A stretch of 64,000 nt of DNA from Fasciola hepatica (GCA_948099385.1 CANUEZ040000117.1:1-64000); one strand, 5' to 3'. Shown: positions 22,590 through 34,040, counted from the stretch's first letter. Notes: generated by a model not told the origin, from the sequence alone. Translations and numbers: made by a program.

Positions 22590-23475
22590 TTATAGCCGAT
22601 ATTCTCATCCACAACATTCTGCTGAAGGCCCTGATAGATACAGGAATTTCTGAAAGTTATATCATTGCCTCTATTTTCATGCCAACCAATAGGCGGGTGA
22701 TGCAGCCTCATAACAAAATTTCGATGGCTAGCGCACATCCAACAAGTTCTACAAATGGCCATTGTTTCGTTAATGTGCAACAGAAAAAGTTCCAGTATAC
22801 AAACATCAACCTATCCATCCTCACAAATCGTTGCTCCTATGTTGTTCTAGGACACTATTTTCCCAAAAAGAATCAGTCAGTTGAGGTTCCGTTCTCCGGA
22901 ACGAAACCTCCATTCTCTGTATGTGGTTAACTAGCTCCTGAAGTGGATTCCCCACCACTATTCAGTAAAAATGCTACCAATTGTAAACCAATCATAACTT
23001 AATCACGCTGTTATTCGGTAGCCGACGGAAAATTCATTCGAGCTAAAATCTGTAAACTTTTGGACGGTGGCATCGTCCTACCATCTACATCCCCTTGGCG
23101 GGCACCAGTTTTAGTAACCACGAATGAAAACCACAAACGGCGAGTGGTTATTGATTATAGCCACAAGACCAACCGATTTACCCACCTGGGCGCTTATCCC
23201 TAGCCACGACTAGATGGGATCATTGATAAAATTTTCCGCCACTCGATATATATCACATTAGATCTACAAAGTGCCTATCATCAAATACCAATGAAAGAAG
23301 GCGAAAAAAGAGTTCCCCGCATTTGGAGATTGTGATAACCTTCATCAAGTCTGCCGCATACCCTTTGGTGTCACAAATGGTGTACCCCTTTTTGCAGCGG
23401 GTTACTGACAAGATAATTATTGCTAAGGACATAAGACGGACTTACGCATACCTTGAAAACACAATCACAAGCGGG
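22590..23475 (+). pseudogene. Gypsy protease and N-terminal reverse transcriptase, inactivated
   Basis: ILLKALIDTGISESYI (about 22,615-22,665) is a retroviral-type aspartic protease core with an intact DTG. Later, ICKLLDGGIVLPSTSPWRAP then KRRVVIDYSHKTNRFT (about 23,045-23,175) and ITLDLQSAYHQIPM (about 23,250-23,290) are reverse transcriptase motifs up to motif A. In the latter the motif A aspartate is present. TYAYLENTITSG (about 23,440-23,475) matches the motif C strand, with the usual Y-L-D-D changed to YLEN. At this point the sequence switches to the Penelope element. Confidence 0.8.
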
Positions 23476-25018
23476 GTGTTTCCGTTCGGAAACACATAGC
23501 ACCATTTTGTCTACAAGACTCATTTGAACTCGCAAACTTGCTAAACAGTATTGCAGTGAGTTCGGATAAAATGTCGACGTTGAGTCATTTTTTTACAAAG
23601 GTATCTCTTCATGAAACAGTAGATTATCTATGTGATTTTATTTCTTCAAACAACTTTCATTTGCCTATTCCTGCTGAATACCTTAAAGAACTCATTCTTT
23701 TATGCACAGAAAACATTCGGTTCAATTTTGGAGGTCAAGCATACAAACAAACGGATGGTGTGGTCATGGGAAGCCCTCTGGGCCCAACCTTGGCAGACGT
23801 ATTTTTTGGTATGATGGAAAAACAGCTCTGTGATAATATTTCCCAATTTCTATTTTACAGACGATACGTGGATGACATTTTAATTTTTATGACTGAAGAA
23901 CGTTTTATCCCTTTTGTTAACGTTCTTAACTCTATTCACCCAAACCTCAGTGTATCTCACGAAGAAGAACGTGATAACAGTTTGTCCTTTCTAGATATTT
24001 TATTAACTAGGCTTCAGGATGGGATTCTACAGCGCAGAATCCACCGAAAATCAACGTGGAGCGGACGTTATTTACAATTCATCAGCTTCGCTCCAGTAAC
24101 TTACAAACGTGGATTGGTCAGAACTCTCTTCAACAGAGCCCAAAAACGAAGAAGAGTTCATAAAAAGAAAGCTGCTAGCCAACGGTTATCCGGAAATCTT
24201 CATCAGACAACATCAAAGGCCGAGACTTGTGCGCCAGAAAACAATGAACGTGGAAAAGAAGCAAGTTTTTATCACTTTGCCTTTTAAAGGAGATCATTTA
24301 TTCAATCAAATAAATTGTAATCTCAAGTCAGCTCTAAGGCACATATACACAGCGGAGCAGTTGCGTTTGCTGCAGACGACCAAAAGGTTATGTATTCAAA
24401 ATAACTCAAACAGTCTTGCTGATCCTAATGTCTCACATATTGTCTATCAGTTCACTTGCAGTTGCGGCGACGTATACATTGGCAGGACGGATCGTTGCTT
24501 GACTCAACGAGTGTCAGAACACATACCCAAATGGCTGTCAAACTTGATGACGCAACCTGCTGAGGTAATACGCAATGACGTGAAACCACCAGCCTCTTCG
24601 ATTGCAAGACACTTGATTGCATCAGGTCACAAAGTTGACCTGACCCAGTGTTTCAAAGCATTGTTGCGCAATCCAACACCGAAACTATTAGCGTTCAGTG
24701 AAGCTATTCTAGTCATGATACATCAGCCTGCACTCTGTGCATAAAAAAGATTGACCCAAAATGTTTGCTTACCTTGGCATTAACACGACAGACTTCACTC
24801 TCCCCAAAGTACATACTGTAAGAACTTTCGATAGTGCCTACTTTACTGTTGCACTTATCCTCCTACTGTACCATGTATACATACTGACACGTTTTACGTC
24901 CGCGGCTGACAAGAGTAAACAAAATGCTTGCATCTCGCGACTTATATCTTCCCTCTGTTCTCGTGAATTGGATCAAGGGGACCCATTTTCTCGAACATGG
25001 TTTTAGCTGAAAATGATT
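23476..25018 (+). mobile_element. Penelope-like retroelement inserted in the Gypsy reverse transcriptase
   Basis: The element runs from about 23,476 to 25,018 and is 5'-truncated within its reverse transcriptase. On both sides the Gypsy reading resumes sensibly: TYAYLEN before, KYNLTFNESKST after. The 3' untranslated region (24,745-25,018) shares its opening (TTGACCCAAAATGTTTGCTT) and a CTTGCATCTCGCGACTT-like segment with the fragments at 32,440 and 35,060. This fixes the 3' end by comparison. Confidence 0.82.
23480..24744 (+). pseudogene. Penelope RT-GIY-YIG polyprotein, frameshifted
   Basis: The first frame (open from before 23,480 to 24,287) carries reverse transcriptase: LSHFFTKVSLHETVDYLCDF (motif A region, with the usual D-x-x-S-L-F altered), AYKQTDGVVMGSPLGPTLAD (motif B), FYRRYVDDILIF (motif C, both aspartates intact) and NSLSFLDILL. 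It continues to RTLFNRA near 24,140. The second frame (24,109-24,744) then continues EEFIKRKLLANGYPEIF and ends in the endonuclease, YQFTCSCGDVYIGRTDRCLT, with SGHKVDLTQCF and the Glu helix AFSEAILVMI. Comparison with the copy at 41,500 suggests a small deletion near 24,148 that changed frame. It is otherwise the best-preserved Penelope protein in the window. The N-terminal third is absent. Confidence 0.85.
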
Positions 25019-25019
25019 G

Positions 25020-25520
25020 TAAGTGGCTGCTCGCAAGTATAACCTGACTTTCAATGAAAGTAAAAGTACTATTCGTTCCCGCGTGACACGGTTATTGGGG
25101 TTTGAAGTTTCAGACAAAACTGTTCCACCTGATCCTGACCGACTTGAGTCATTATGTAACCTACCAGTACCCACCGACCTGGAGTTTCAGCAATGTAACG
25201 TGGGATTTTCTGCTTGCTACTGTTTGTGGGTCTCACATTTTTCAGACAAAATTAGCCTGTTTATCGACTATCGCTGTTTTCCAGCCCATTTAGCCGTCTG
25301 TGACCTGTAAGAAGAAATCAAGAAAGAAATCCAGAGGCCCTTTATAGTAATTGTTGATGAAATTATTTCACTTAATGCGGAGACGGATGTTTCTGATATT
25401 GCAATCGCGGCTACTCTGACACAGAATGGACTACCGGTTACCTTTATTTCTGGCACTTTATCACCTAGAGGACCACATTACTCAGCGATTGAGAAAGAAG
25501 CCCATGGAATTGTTGAATCA
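25020..25520 (+). pseudogene. Gypsy reverse transcriptase C-terminus and RNase H, inactivated
   Basis: This resumes the Gypsy polyprotein after the Penelope insertion. KYNLTFNESKSTIRSRVTRL, LLGFEVSDKTVPPDPDRL and LCNLPVPTDL are the thumb/connection region of Gypsy reverse transcriptases. In the next frame, PFIVIVDEIISL then IAIAATLTQNGLPVTFISGT and HYSAIEKEAHGIVES form the RNase H core (S-x-x-E-x-E-A region). The first RNase H aspartate is retained in VDEI. Stops occur near 25,310 and 25,530. Confidence 0.78.
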
Positions 25521-26211
25521 GTTAGTTATTGTTGATGGGTATTCCGGATTTCCGTTTGTCGTTGCCTTTGCTTGCACGGGCATGTCTACATTCTCTGTGA
25601 TCGATCTTTTCCGTCAGCTATTCGCACTGTTCGGCATATTAGTCAACATTCACTCTGGTCGCGGCACTTTGTTCATGTCAGCCGAACTTTGAGAATTCCT
25701 TGCCGCGAAAGGGATTGCAACAGGTGGAACTATGCCATTACAATCCTCAAGAAAATGAACTAGTTGAAGATTGATGGGAACAACCTAAAAAGCCATAAAT
25801 ATTTAGTTAAAATCAAAGGATCTTGCTGTACCCCAGTGGGAGTTTGTGCTGCTGGATGCGCCACATTCTGTCCGGTCCTTGTTGTATACTGAAACAAACA
25901 CCACGCCTTACGAAAGGCTTTTCCCTTATAATCGGAGGTCGACTTTGGGGATATCATTACCAACTTGGCTCATCAAACTGGGACATGTAGTCTTGAACCG
26001 GAATGCGAGTTCATCAAAGTATGACCCTCTGGTGGATGAAGTGGAACTGATCGATTGCAACGCACAATATGTACATATTCCTTTCCAAGATGGAAGAGAG
26101 GTAACTGTTTCACCACACTGTTTAGCACCTCCTGATCAATGTCAGTCCGTGCCCCCGAAAACAGTTTACTTATGGACACCCAGGAACCGATTTGCACGGA
26201 TGACATTATGA
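25521..26211 (+). pseudogene. Gypsy integrase, inactivated
   Basis: QLVIVDGYSGFPFVVAFA (25,522 on) holds the first catalytic Asp of the D,D-35-E core. HSGRGTLFMSAEL follows, where D-x-G-x-x-F-x-S is expected and the second Asp is changed to His. The Glu region is disrupted by stops. The 121-codon frame 25,846-26,211 gives LLDAPHSVRSLLYTETNTTP then YERLFPYNRRST, the conserved H-x-x-x-R-x-x-x-T-x-x-T-P-x-E/Y-x-x-F block, followed by a C-terminal tail. The zinc-binding N-terminus of integrase is missing, consistent with a deletion at about 25,520. Confidence 0.78.
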
Positions 26212-26550
26212 CTGATTCATCCACACTTTCATCTCAGGAAGACAGTGACCGTGTTCATACCGAGAATACGCACATCCTAGTTCAACATCCCTTCTTTAAC
26301 AATAGAAAAGAGCAGGTCCACCTAGCTTATCAAACCGAGAAGCATAGCTACCTTCGAACTTTTGTGGTTCACCATTAAATAGCTGGGAAGAATGTGATGT
26401 AATTTTACCTGATTGTTTTGTCATCCCGAAGATTCGCTTTCTACCTTCCAGAGTGCACATCTCGGCTTTATTTGAATGAAGCCTATCCTTAGATCTTTGA
26501 CTGTTTTCACTCGGAAAGTTGTGACGTAATTCTAGTTCACCACAGAGAGT

Positions 26551-26899
26551 ACGCGGAAGGAATTCATTCGGCAGTGTCTGTCTTCTGAATTGTCTATTCA
26601 AACTCATCGCAAGATACCAACGTTTCAAATGAGGGTTTGTAATTTGACCCAAGTAGAAGAATTGGAATCGCATTCGAAGAGATCGCAGTGAACTGGATGG
26701 GCGGATAAGCGTACTTCAAAATGTTTTGATGATACATATATGGAGGAGGATATTCGCACGGTATGTTGCTGTATTTGGAAATGCTTTCGAGAGATCCGGA
26801 GATCAGTTTGAAGTCCTTTACATTCAGACAGGGAAAGAGTGCAGGAGATGCCCAGTGCCATTGCGGCAGGATACAAGCGCACGCAAAACACTAATAATA
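26551..26899. other. No recognisable gene
   Basis: A minus-strand frame (26,625-26,915, 96 codons) lacks motifs I can name. The stretch lies between the Gypsy 3' repeat and a SINE and may itself be part of an unrecognised repeat. Confidence 0.35.
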
Positions 26900-27090
26900 G
26901 AGGTATTATTAACAATAATCCTTTTACTTCTATTTATTTATTATACAACAAAGTATAAGAATTTAGGAATGGGCCGCTGTCAATGAAAGACTGTCCACCG
27001 GGGAAGTGACCGGCGGAATTGGGGATCGAACCCGGGTTGTTATTTTCAAGAGCCCACGATGATAACCGTCTGACCATCGCTGGTTCTGTA
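26900..27090 (-). mobile_element. tRNA-derived SINE, family A
   Basis: On the minus strand: an A-box-like region near 27,085, the B box (complement GATCGAACCCGGG at 27,027), the CCGGTCACTTCCCC body near 27,002-27,015 and a T/A-rich tail to about 26,905. Confidence 0.62.
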
Positions 27091-28095
27091 GGGAACATTT
27101 AAGAGCGTAAAATGTGGAAGACAAGCTTCAAAACCTTCACAAAAACTGCGGAAATATGGTCAAATTATATCAGGTTTCATGTTAGGATTAGGTCAAGATA
27201 CGCCGACATAACTCGAGCCATATATTTTCCATTTACACCTATGCAAGGAGTAGATTATACGGTGTTGATGTACTTGTTACCCTTCGGAAGAGAGAAAATC
27301 AAATTTGCGCACTTGGAAGATTTAGCATTCAAATTCTGGCACCAAGACCACTCGCCTTGTCCAAGACAATTGCTGCCCAATAGGAAGCACAGAGTCATTG
27401 GAATAAATGATGCCATACATTTGTACAACATCGACCGAATATATGATAAGAGTACAGGAAGGTTGTCCCGTGATTGACTGACTTGCTGATAAACATACTT
27501 CAAGTCATGCGGCAAGGAACACAAGCTCGCTTTACTACGTATGCTGTAGGACAAATTATTAAACAATTACCACAACAAACCTCAGACTGTGGGCTAACCG
27601 ACCACAGAATCAAGACAGTCAAAAAAGCTTCAAATCGCCCAGACAATAATGGACTGGAAAAGCTCGAGACGGTAAGGCAAGGGCGAGTCAAGTGATTCAC
27701 AAAGGAATTTGTTACTTATAGGAAGCATTTTGACCAACCAACGGTCAGATATAAGTAATTGCCTTTGGAGAGCACACAAGCGGGGTGAGGAACAAACGAA
27801 TATGGCTACGAGAAAGTAGCACAATCATAACGCGATGGTTGAAGTTCACTCATTCCCATGGATAAGGCAGACAGAGAGAGAAAACATAGGATTCAGGCTC
27901 CTCGTGCCAGCAATACATTCTCTGAATATATTTCTATGTCCGACGGATCATGTTCATCTGTGTGCTGTTCGTCCGATTGGGAAGTGACCTACGAGGCTAG
28001 CCCAGTGATTAAAACCAGGACAGATACTGTGTACCACTGGAATAGTGGTTCGCGCCTAATCGATTATTCACTAGCGTTATTCACGCCAGACTGTC
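27091..28095. other. No recognised gene; two moderately long open frames
   Basis: Two plus-strand frames stand out by length: 27,112-27,477 (121 codons) and 27,858-28,352 (164 codons). Neither shows a domain I recognise. The second runs through the tRNA-like repeat at 28,096, which argues against it being a conserved gene. I cannot exclude short host exons. Confidence 0.3.
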
Positions 28096-28175
28096 CGGAC
28101 AGCGATAGCTCAGCTGGTGGAGCATCTGCCCGGTATGCGGAGGGTCGCCGGTTGGATTCCGGCTCGCGGCGTCCG
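28096..28175 (+). mobile_element. tRNA-like sequence (SINE head or tRNA pseudogene)
   Basis: The D-arm GATAGCTCAGCTGGTGGAGC is nearly canonical. An anticodon-like stem TCTGC/GCGGA encloses a 7-base loop CCGGTAT, and the T-arm GCCGGTTGGATTCCGGC has a 5-bp stem. Defects argue against a working tRNA: position 33 is C rather than T, the T-loop begins TTGG instead of TTCG, and the acceptor ends pair at only about 5 of 7 positions. I prefer a tRNA-derived SINE head or a pseudogene. Confidence 0.55.
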
Positions 28176-29289
28176 ACTTTCCGATGTGAAGAATGCAAGA
28201 GGATTTTCAAAAACAGAAAGAGAAATACTCCCGAAAGTTTGGGCCTTGTCAAGGGCAATTGTGGGTCAGTAGGCATAGATTCCAAAACGAGGAAGAAAGA
28301 TTACGTAGGCGATAAAGTGAGTTCAGAATCGGAGTTCAATATGGAAAAATAAAATCAACATTTAGATCCATGATATTTAGGGTCAATCAACACCTGTCAT
28401 AGATACGAGGCCAAAGTTGCGTAACGCAGTGGGATTGAACAAACGAATTATCACGCGAGCGTGGAAGTGAGCGGGTGGTGGTCTGCGCAGAAACTAGTGG
28501 CCTAAGCGCACGGGCAACAAAGGAAAGGTTTGCTAAATACAGGACAAAATTTGTTATGGATAGCTTGGGATATGAACTAGATCAGATTAAAGGCGTTTCT
28601 TCATACGGCTAGCTGAATTTTCATGTCCAATTACAATAAGTCTTTACAATAAGCAATGCCATTGAAATCTGACATGACATATAGAAAAAAAGAATGGTTA
28701 AAACATGTAGCTTTATAGAATACACAACTTTGAATGCCCGAAAGAAGGAGTCCTACAACAGTAGCGCGTAAATTGTTGACGTTATGCGAAGGAATCGGCC
28801 AGTAATGCAGTGGTCCAAGTTTGGGCATCACCTGAAGCCAGAATACGGAGTAATTTTCTCCTTTTGACGGAGTCAAAAAAGTCGCTGCAATTTGAGAAGT
28901 AGTATCTGACATCCTTCCTCCCGCGACCTGATAACAAAAGGGTATAATTGGATCAGACAGGACAGGACATCCAGGACGAAGAGTGAACGGTGGGCAAACA
29001 GGGCGAGAAAGAGGACATTTTGCTGTGGTGTCTTCACCTCCGGCAGCAGTTCCTCAAATACCTTCAGGACAGTGATATGCATGCTATAGGCCGGAGCTTG
29101 GAGGAGCATTCCCTTTTTATAAGTGCAGTCGAGGGGAGCACGCCCTGCCCCAAGAGGTGTAGCACTTCTGAGGTGGTAAACTATTGTAGCCTTGAGGCAT
29201 CCTCCATCTCCTTGATCTCCATCATCGACCCAGCTCTCATTTGTGATTTCACGAAGCTGAAGCGTGTGTTAGTGGCTACACCCCAGTAA
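28176..29289. other. No recognisable gene
   Basis: Frames up to 99 codons (28,990-29,289 plus) without motifs. The plus-strand sequence just before 29,290 runs into a LINE-related segment. Confidence 0.35.
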
Positions 29290-29735
29290 ACCACTCGACG
29301 GGCGAGCTGAATCAGGTTGAGGATGACCAAGGTCTAAAAGCTTCAGCGAGATGGTGTCCGGCAAGCGAAGATAGACAGACGAAATCTACTGATCCAATGG
29401 TTACAAAAGAAAGCTATCTAGCCTACTGGACCCGGTATTCCGGAAGAGACTAGTGAACCGCACAACAGGCCACCGGCTTATCTGGAACAACCCTGCTGCC
29501 CTGTGCAAAGGCTGAAGATGCGTCTCTGAACTAAAAGGCTGGATGAGGTACCACCAACACACTTCCTACTCCAGACTGGACGACCGAGTAGTACAGCAGT
29601 CCCGAACGGTGCTGGGGACATTGCTTCGTACCATATTCCCGAGAATCTCCATGGATAATGTTCGCGATACTCACGGATCCGATTTATCTTTCAGCAGGAG
29701 AAAGTCACGTTTAAGAAAAACGATGGAGGCCACTC
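29290..29735 (+). mobile_element. Short LINE-derived segment joining 5' and 3' parts
   Basis: Positions about 29,470-29,665 match the 5' untranslated part of the LINE at 11,155-11,365 (shared ordered pieces: CTGCTGCCCTGTG, GGATGAG, ACTGG.CGACC, CGGTGCTG, ACCATATTCCCG). About 29,668-29,705 then match its extreme 3' end at 16,860-16,905 (ending AGGAGAAAGTCACG). All coding sequence is missing between, so this is a terminally complete but internally deleted derivative, or a SINE built from LINE ends. Confidence 0.5.
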
Positions 29736-29739
29736 TCTA

Positions 29740-30340
29740 ACGGTACTGGTTGAATAACCCAGATAAAACTGGATATAAGGCTGTTGCACATTATTTCAGT
29801 ACCACTGGTGACAGACCACTGGGCCCATTGACTTCTTTGGAGTTCAGATGGATTACCTCGGAGTAAACATCTGAGTAGTTCAAACTGTATGTAAATCCAT
29901 CCTGTGGAAATTTGTCTTCCACATCTGCAGTGGAAATTGGACCAGTGATCTTGTTCAACCTCCGATTGAGCCATTCTACATTCACGTTTGGTATGCGGCC
30001 AGCAGATGAAATTGCACACATCTGCTTTAGCAATTTCCAAGTTTCGCGACAAATTTATTTTGCCTAGGGGTAACTGAGCCCACGTGTTGCGCAGTTTTTT
30101 CGCTTTTTCGTAGAAACGGATTTGTATAAATATGTTAAATAAGAGAATATAATTGTCAGACTCGAAGATGGCCAATCTCAGGGAGCTTTTGTCGGACTTG
30201 TCCCCGGCGATCCTGATTGGCTGAGGTTTATCCGTGTGCTTGGCTATGAAGTTGTACCTGGTTGTATCACGTGTGACAGATGCTGAATTACCACACTCGG
30301 TGAGCCGGAGCTCAGTAAGTTCATCAGAGGGCACCAACGC
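29740..30340 (-). pseudogene. LINE (CR1/Jockey-like) fragment, region before and start of reverse transcriptase
   Basis: A minus-strand reading continues over two overlapping frames. WLNRRLNKITGPISTADVED, then FTYSLNYSDVYSEVIHLNSK, then EVNGPSGLSPVVLK (about 30,000 down to 29,792) matches the start of CR1/Jockey-type reverse transcriptases, where K-x-x-K-S-P-G-P-D-G-I-P-x-x-L-L-K is typical. It is followed by CATALYPVLSGLFNQY in the neighbouring frame. The preceding ~270 bases give a basic, helical segment consistent with the linker before the reverse transcriptase. It is a short relic, and a different LINE type from the one at 11,150. Confidence 0.55.
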
Positions 30341-31678
30341 TTACATCGATAAAGATGGGCGTGACCAACTATATCCGAGCACGTTACAATAGATCAATAT
30401 AAGACAACATGGAAGCTGAGTGGAACAACTCAGCGGTTGGCCAACTTCCCGATGAATACGTTGAAATTACAATCATTGATGACTTGATACAGAAAGAAAT
30501 CGTATGCGCTCTTTAGGACCGAAACGGACATAGTGACAGATATCATCTAAGTGGAAACTATGTCTTAAGGAGAGAACAGTACTCATCCCGTGTTTACCGT
30601 GCTCACTTGTTTATGTGGGGCACGTTACTTCGGCCGAACCACACCAGGCCCCTGGCCGACTGGATGAGGGAACACCACTCCATTTGGCTCATTTGGGACC
30701 TATAAGGGAGTGGTAGCGTAGTGGCTATTGACGTGATTGAAAGAGATCATACGGTGGATCTACGAGGGCCATTTTTTCCGATTCATTTAATCACCGGGGT
30801 CCGGTCTAGCGATATAAAGGTTAGAGTATTGTCTGCAGAGGAAGTAATAGCAATTCGATTAAACAAATCCATACCATACGCATAAAACGGTTCGTAATGT
30901 CCCCTACCCTCCCGTGGCCACATATTCCAACTGCTCCCAGATAACATGACGATCGGAACTCGAACACCGCAGATAGTTGTCACTAACCACGCGGTCAGTG
31001 TATGAACACATACTACACCTATGAGCTGTATGGTATTGTCTCTGGATGAAACGACAAAATTTCCCAGGGAGCATACAACCGGTTTTGTGGTCTAGGACAC
31101 AATACTACATACATACTAGTCATGGCGTAAATTCGAATTTGAGGCCATATGTCTTCATTCCGAAGTTAACCATGTTAACTGATGAAATAACTTTGAAGGG
31201 AAACACAATGTGATTCTAAAACTTGACTCTTCGTCGGTGCAAGCTACTTACGATTCCATTGAGATTACAATCATTCACAGCCGCGTTCCTTACCATAGTC
31301 TGTCCACTTCTAAATATGTGGTCTCTCAGTATAAACAGTCAATATTCCTGCTATCATAATTTTTTCTGAGTTACGTAATGTGCTGTGGTTGACATATAGA
31401 TGAAACACCGAAAGCTAGCTTGTTCGCCATAATGTGCTACCATAGATTAGTACATTTGAGCACCCCGGAATTATCGACCAAATGATTTGGAGAAGTGTAT
31501 CGTTTCACAACTTACTGAAGTTTGTTAAAACATCAGTGAAAAGACTTACTTGTCGCATTACTGAGCTTGACTTAGCTGACCGATTCAGTCAGGCATATCG
31601 CATTGTATGCTGTTTAGACAGGGTTACAACATTAGTCACAACTGACGTCATGCATCAGTAGCATGCGCCTCAGCGAAG

Positions 31679-31681
<3 letters not shown>

Positions 31682-31726
<45 letters not shown>
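31682..31726. repeat. (CT)n microsatellite
   Basis: About 22 CT units. Confidence 0.95.
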
Positions 31727-31729
<3 letters not shown>

Positions 31730-31917
31730 ATAATTCATGCCCGAATGACCCAGTCGCTGGTGGCTAGAAAGCTTGTTTTCGCAAAAGGTGATTACATATC
31801 ACCTTACAACGGTGCTGTCTCATTTATGTGTTACGTGCCGATCTTAACGTGTTCAAAATGGGCATGGGAACTGATTAGGGGGAAATCTGTTCTGATTGTT
31901 TCTTCCTGGTGCAACTC

Positions 31918-31920
<3 letters not shown>

Positions 31921-31971
<51 letters not shown>
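31921..31971. repeat. (GT)n microsatellite
   Basis: About 25 GT units. Frames encoding Val-Cys repeats on this strand are by-products. Confidence 0.95.
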
Positions 31972-31972
<1 letters not shown>

Positions 31973-32439
31973 AATGCTGTCACTTTCTTATGCTCACGGA
32001 GGTGGAATGGAAAGGCTCAGTAACTGGCTATCTATTCCGTCAATCATTCCGAACGGAGATCAGCATCTCCATAGAACGATGGTAAATCAGACGCAGGATT
32101 GGAATTGAATGCAACCGCCGAACTTGATAAAGTCACGCACAATCCACATTACGTGAACTGCGGATAAACACAACTCACCTCCTCCACCTCACTAGCATAG
32201 AAGGAGGACAAAGCCTCAGATTCGTTCCCTGTATACGACTTGAAATGGGTGAGGTATGATAGACTATTGGTTACCAGACAAGGAAAGTCAATCAAATGTC
32301 CAATTTATTCCATACACCAGTTTTGGGGTCCGCGAAAAACACGAAAGTCACGTGACGTTGAGTACCCGCTTTGCCATTACTTTTCTGTCAAAACACATTA
32401 GCAGGGGAGAGCGACCAAACCCCAAGGGATTTGTGTAAA

Positions 32440-32960
32440 ACGATTGGTCCTCTTTATCCACATACACATACCCAAATGGTTGGCAAAGTCAGTGACGCAA
32501 CCTAATGCAGCCGCAGAGGATGAAGTCATATCTCCGGCTTCTTCAATTAAAAAAACACTTAACTGCATCAGGTCGCAAAGTTGACCTGACCGTATCCTTC
32601 GCAGTGATGTTGTGCAACCCCAAATCGAAGCATTCAGCGAAGCGACGTTTATCACAATGCATCACAAAACGGTTGACACAAAATATTTGTTTACCTTGGT
32701 ACCAACCAAACGGACCTTTTCCTCCCCTATCAAAGACACTGTGATAACTTTCAATCTAGCCCATTCCACTGTAGTATCTTTCTCGATAAAAGACAATAAA
32801 CTAACATGTTTTGCGTAGGCGACGGATAAGAGTGAACGAAAAGCTTGCATCTTGCTATTTGCTTTTCTTCTGTTCTCCTATTATTTCTGTTACAAGTACA
32901 ATCTGCTGTCTCCGGAAAAATGTATTCAACAGTATTTATACACACCCCATTGGATGAGTT
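32440..32960 (+). mobile_element. Penelope-like element, 3' fragment
   Basis: Corresponds to the endonuclease C-terminus and 3' untranslated region of the element at 23,476. Decayed coding pieces PNGW, LTASGRKVDLTVSFAVMLCN and SEATF match PKWL, LIASGHKVDLTQCFKALLRN and SEAIL there. The 3' part shares TTGACACAAAATATTTGTTT and GCTTGCATCTTGC with the better copy. It lacks any reverse transcriptase, so it is strongly 5'-truncated. Confidence 0.72.
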
Positions 32961-33119
32961 ATTTTGCCATCATTTAAAGCTTTTCTGTGAATGAATGAAT
33001 TCTCAACGAATCAAGTATCATAAATTGGACAGTGACATTCGAAGAGTTACTCATCGAATTTACACAAATAAGTAGTCATTTAGTTCGACGTTGATTGTCG
33101 TTGGATCAGCAAGTAGACG

Positions 33120-33150
<31 letters not shown>

Positions 33151-33891
33151 GCTATGTGATGATTTCTCGCTCTTGCGTAAGTGCTGTGCAAGGGACAACT
33201 TACCTCGTGAAACTGAGGGTCCACTGTGCAGTCAAAGGGAGGACATACAAGACTGAGTTGCTCGTGTGGCAATTTAAGTAGCAGAATATATGTTAGTTCA
33301 TTATACGTTCATCTTACACATGGCCTATAATCGATAAGTATAGTAGCACTGGACAGTTCACTCATCTAGTACTTTGAGGAATCGGCAGCAGTGGTGCGTT
33401 TCCACCTAGCTCCCAAAGCGGATTCGTACTTGGAGAGCACAATCAAGTCACACACGCAAACACACGCAAAAGTACGCTCTAGATAGACTATATGGAATGA
33501 CTCTCAACGATTTGCCCTACATCAGCACTGCATGATACACGGCCGGTTCGGTTATGATAAGTCACAACCTATTACCTAGTGCCTGCCCATTGTTCACCCT
33601 TTCGTGCTCTTTTTGCACGTACCGAGCACGGCTGATAGAAGCGGCGCAGTAGCCAGGCTATGACTTCGCTCAGAGGCTTGAAGAATTTAGCTTCGGCTGT
33701 GGCTACGGTTGGTGCTTCCCGCCTTCCCGGCTGGGACCCAAGAGATGAGGATTGCGGTGGATTGGAGACTCAGAAAGATATGGCTCAGAACCGGGCCCAG
33801 TGGCACGAATGCTGTGTGGCCTGTCTGCTGACTTCCCGTTACCCGTAAACAATTGAAAACGAACAAAAAATTTACAAAACGTGTACGGTGA

Positions 33892-33938
<47 letters not shown>

Positions 33939-34040
33939 CAGAATGTATTGTTGACACGAAGAGCCCGAATCTTACGTAATGGAAAGACCACTCGCAGTTC
34001 TCACATAGAAAAGTCTCACTCCGCTAGCCGGAATCGAACC
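32961..34040. other. No recognisable gene; microsatellites
   Basis: Holds a CT run (33,125-33,150) and a TA run (33,895-33,935). At 34,025-34,045 the complement of a tRNA T-arm (GCCGGTTCGATTCCGGC) touches the left edge of the long inverted repeat. Frames of 84 codons or fewer, no motifs. Confidence 0.4.

Larger units (their letters stand above)
21450..26550 (+). mobile_element. Old Gypsy LTR retrotransposon, decayed, split by a Penelope insertion
   Basis: The internal order is Gag with two zinc knuckles, protease, reverse transcriptase, [Penelope element 23,476-25,018], rest of reverse transcriptase, RNase H and integrase, which is the Gypsy order. Diverged flanking repeats are visible: about 21,585-21,735 and 26,405-26,555 align over about 140 bases, both running from CTGATTGT through TTCGATCTTTGACT or TTAGATCTTTGACT to GTTCACCACA or CTTCACCACA. 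I read these as the ends of its LTRs, roughly one third diverged. The outer boundaries are uncertain. A segment between RNase H and integrase is missing at about 25,520. Confidence 0.75.
30341..32439. other. No recognisable gene; CT and GT microsatellites
   Basis: GGCACCAACGCTTACATC at about 30,328-30,345 recurs diverged near 53,030 and 59,978, probably part of a dispersed repeat. The remaining sequence shows only frames under 100 codons. Two large microsatellites are listed separately. Confidence 0.35.

Noticed and set aside
28096..28175. A functional tRNA gene.
   Set aside because: T33 is missing, the T-loop starts TTGG, and the acceptor stem is mismatched. I list it only as tRNA-like.
27858..28352. 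A 164-codon host gene.
   Set aside because: It runs through a tRNA-like repeat and has no recognisable domain or splice-framed context.
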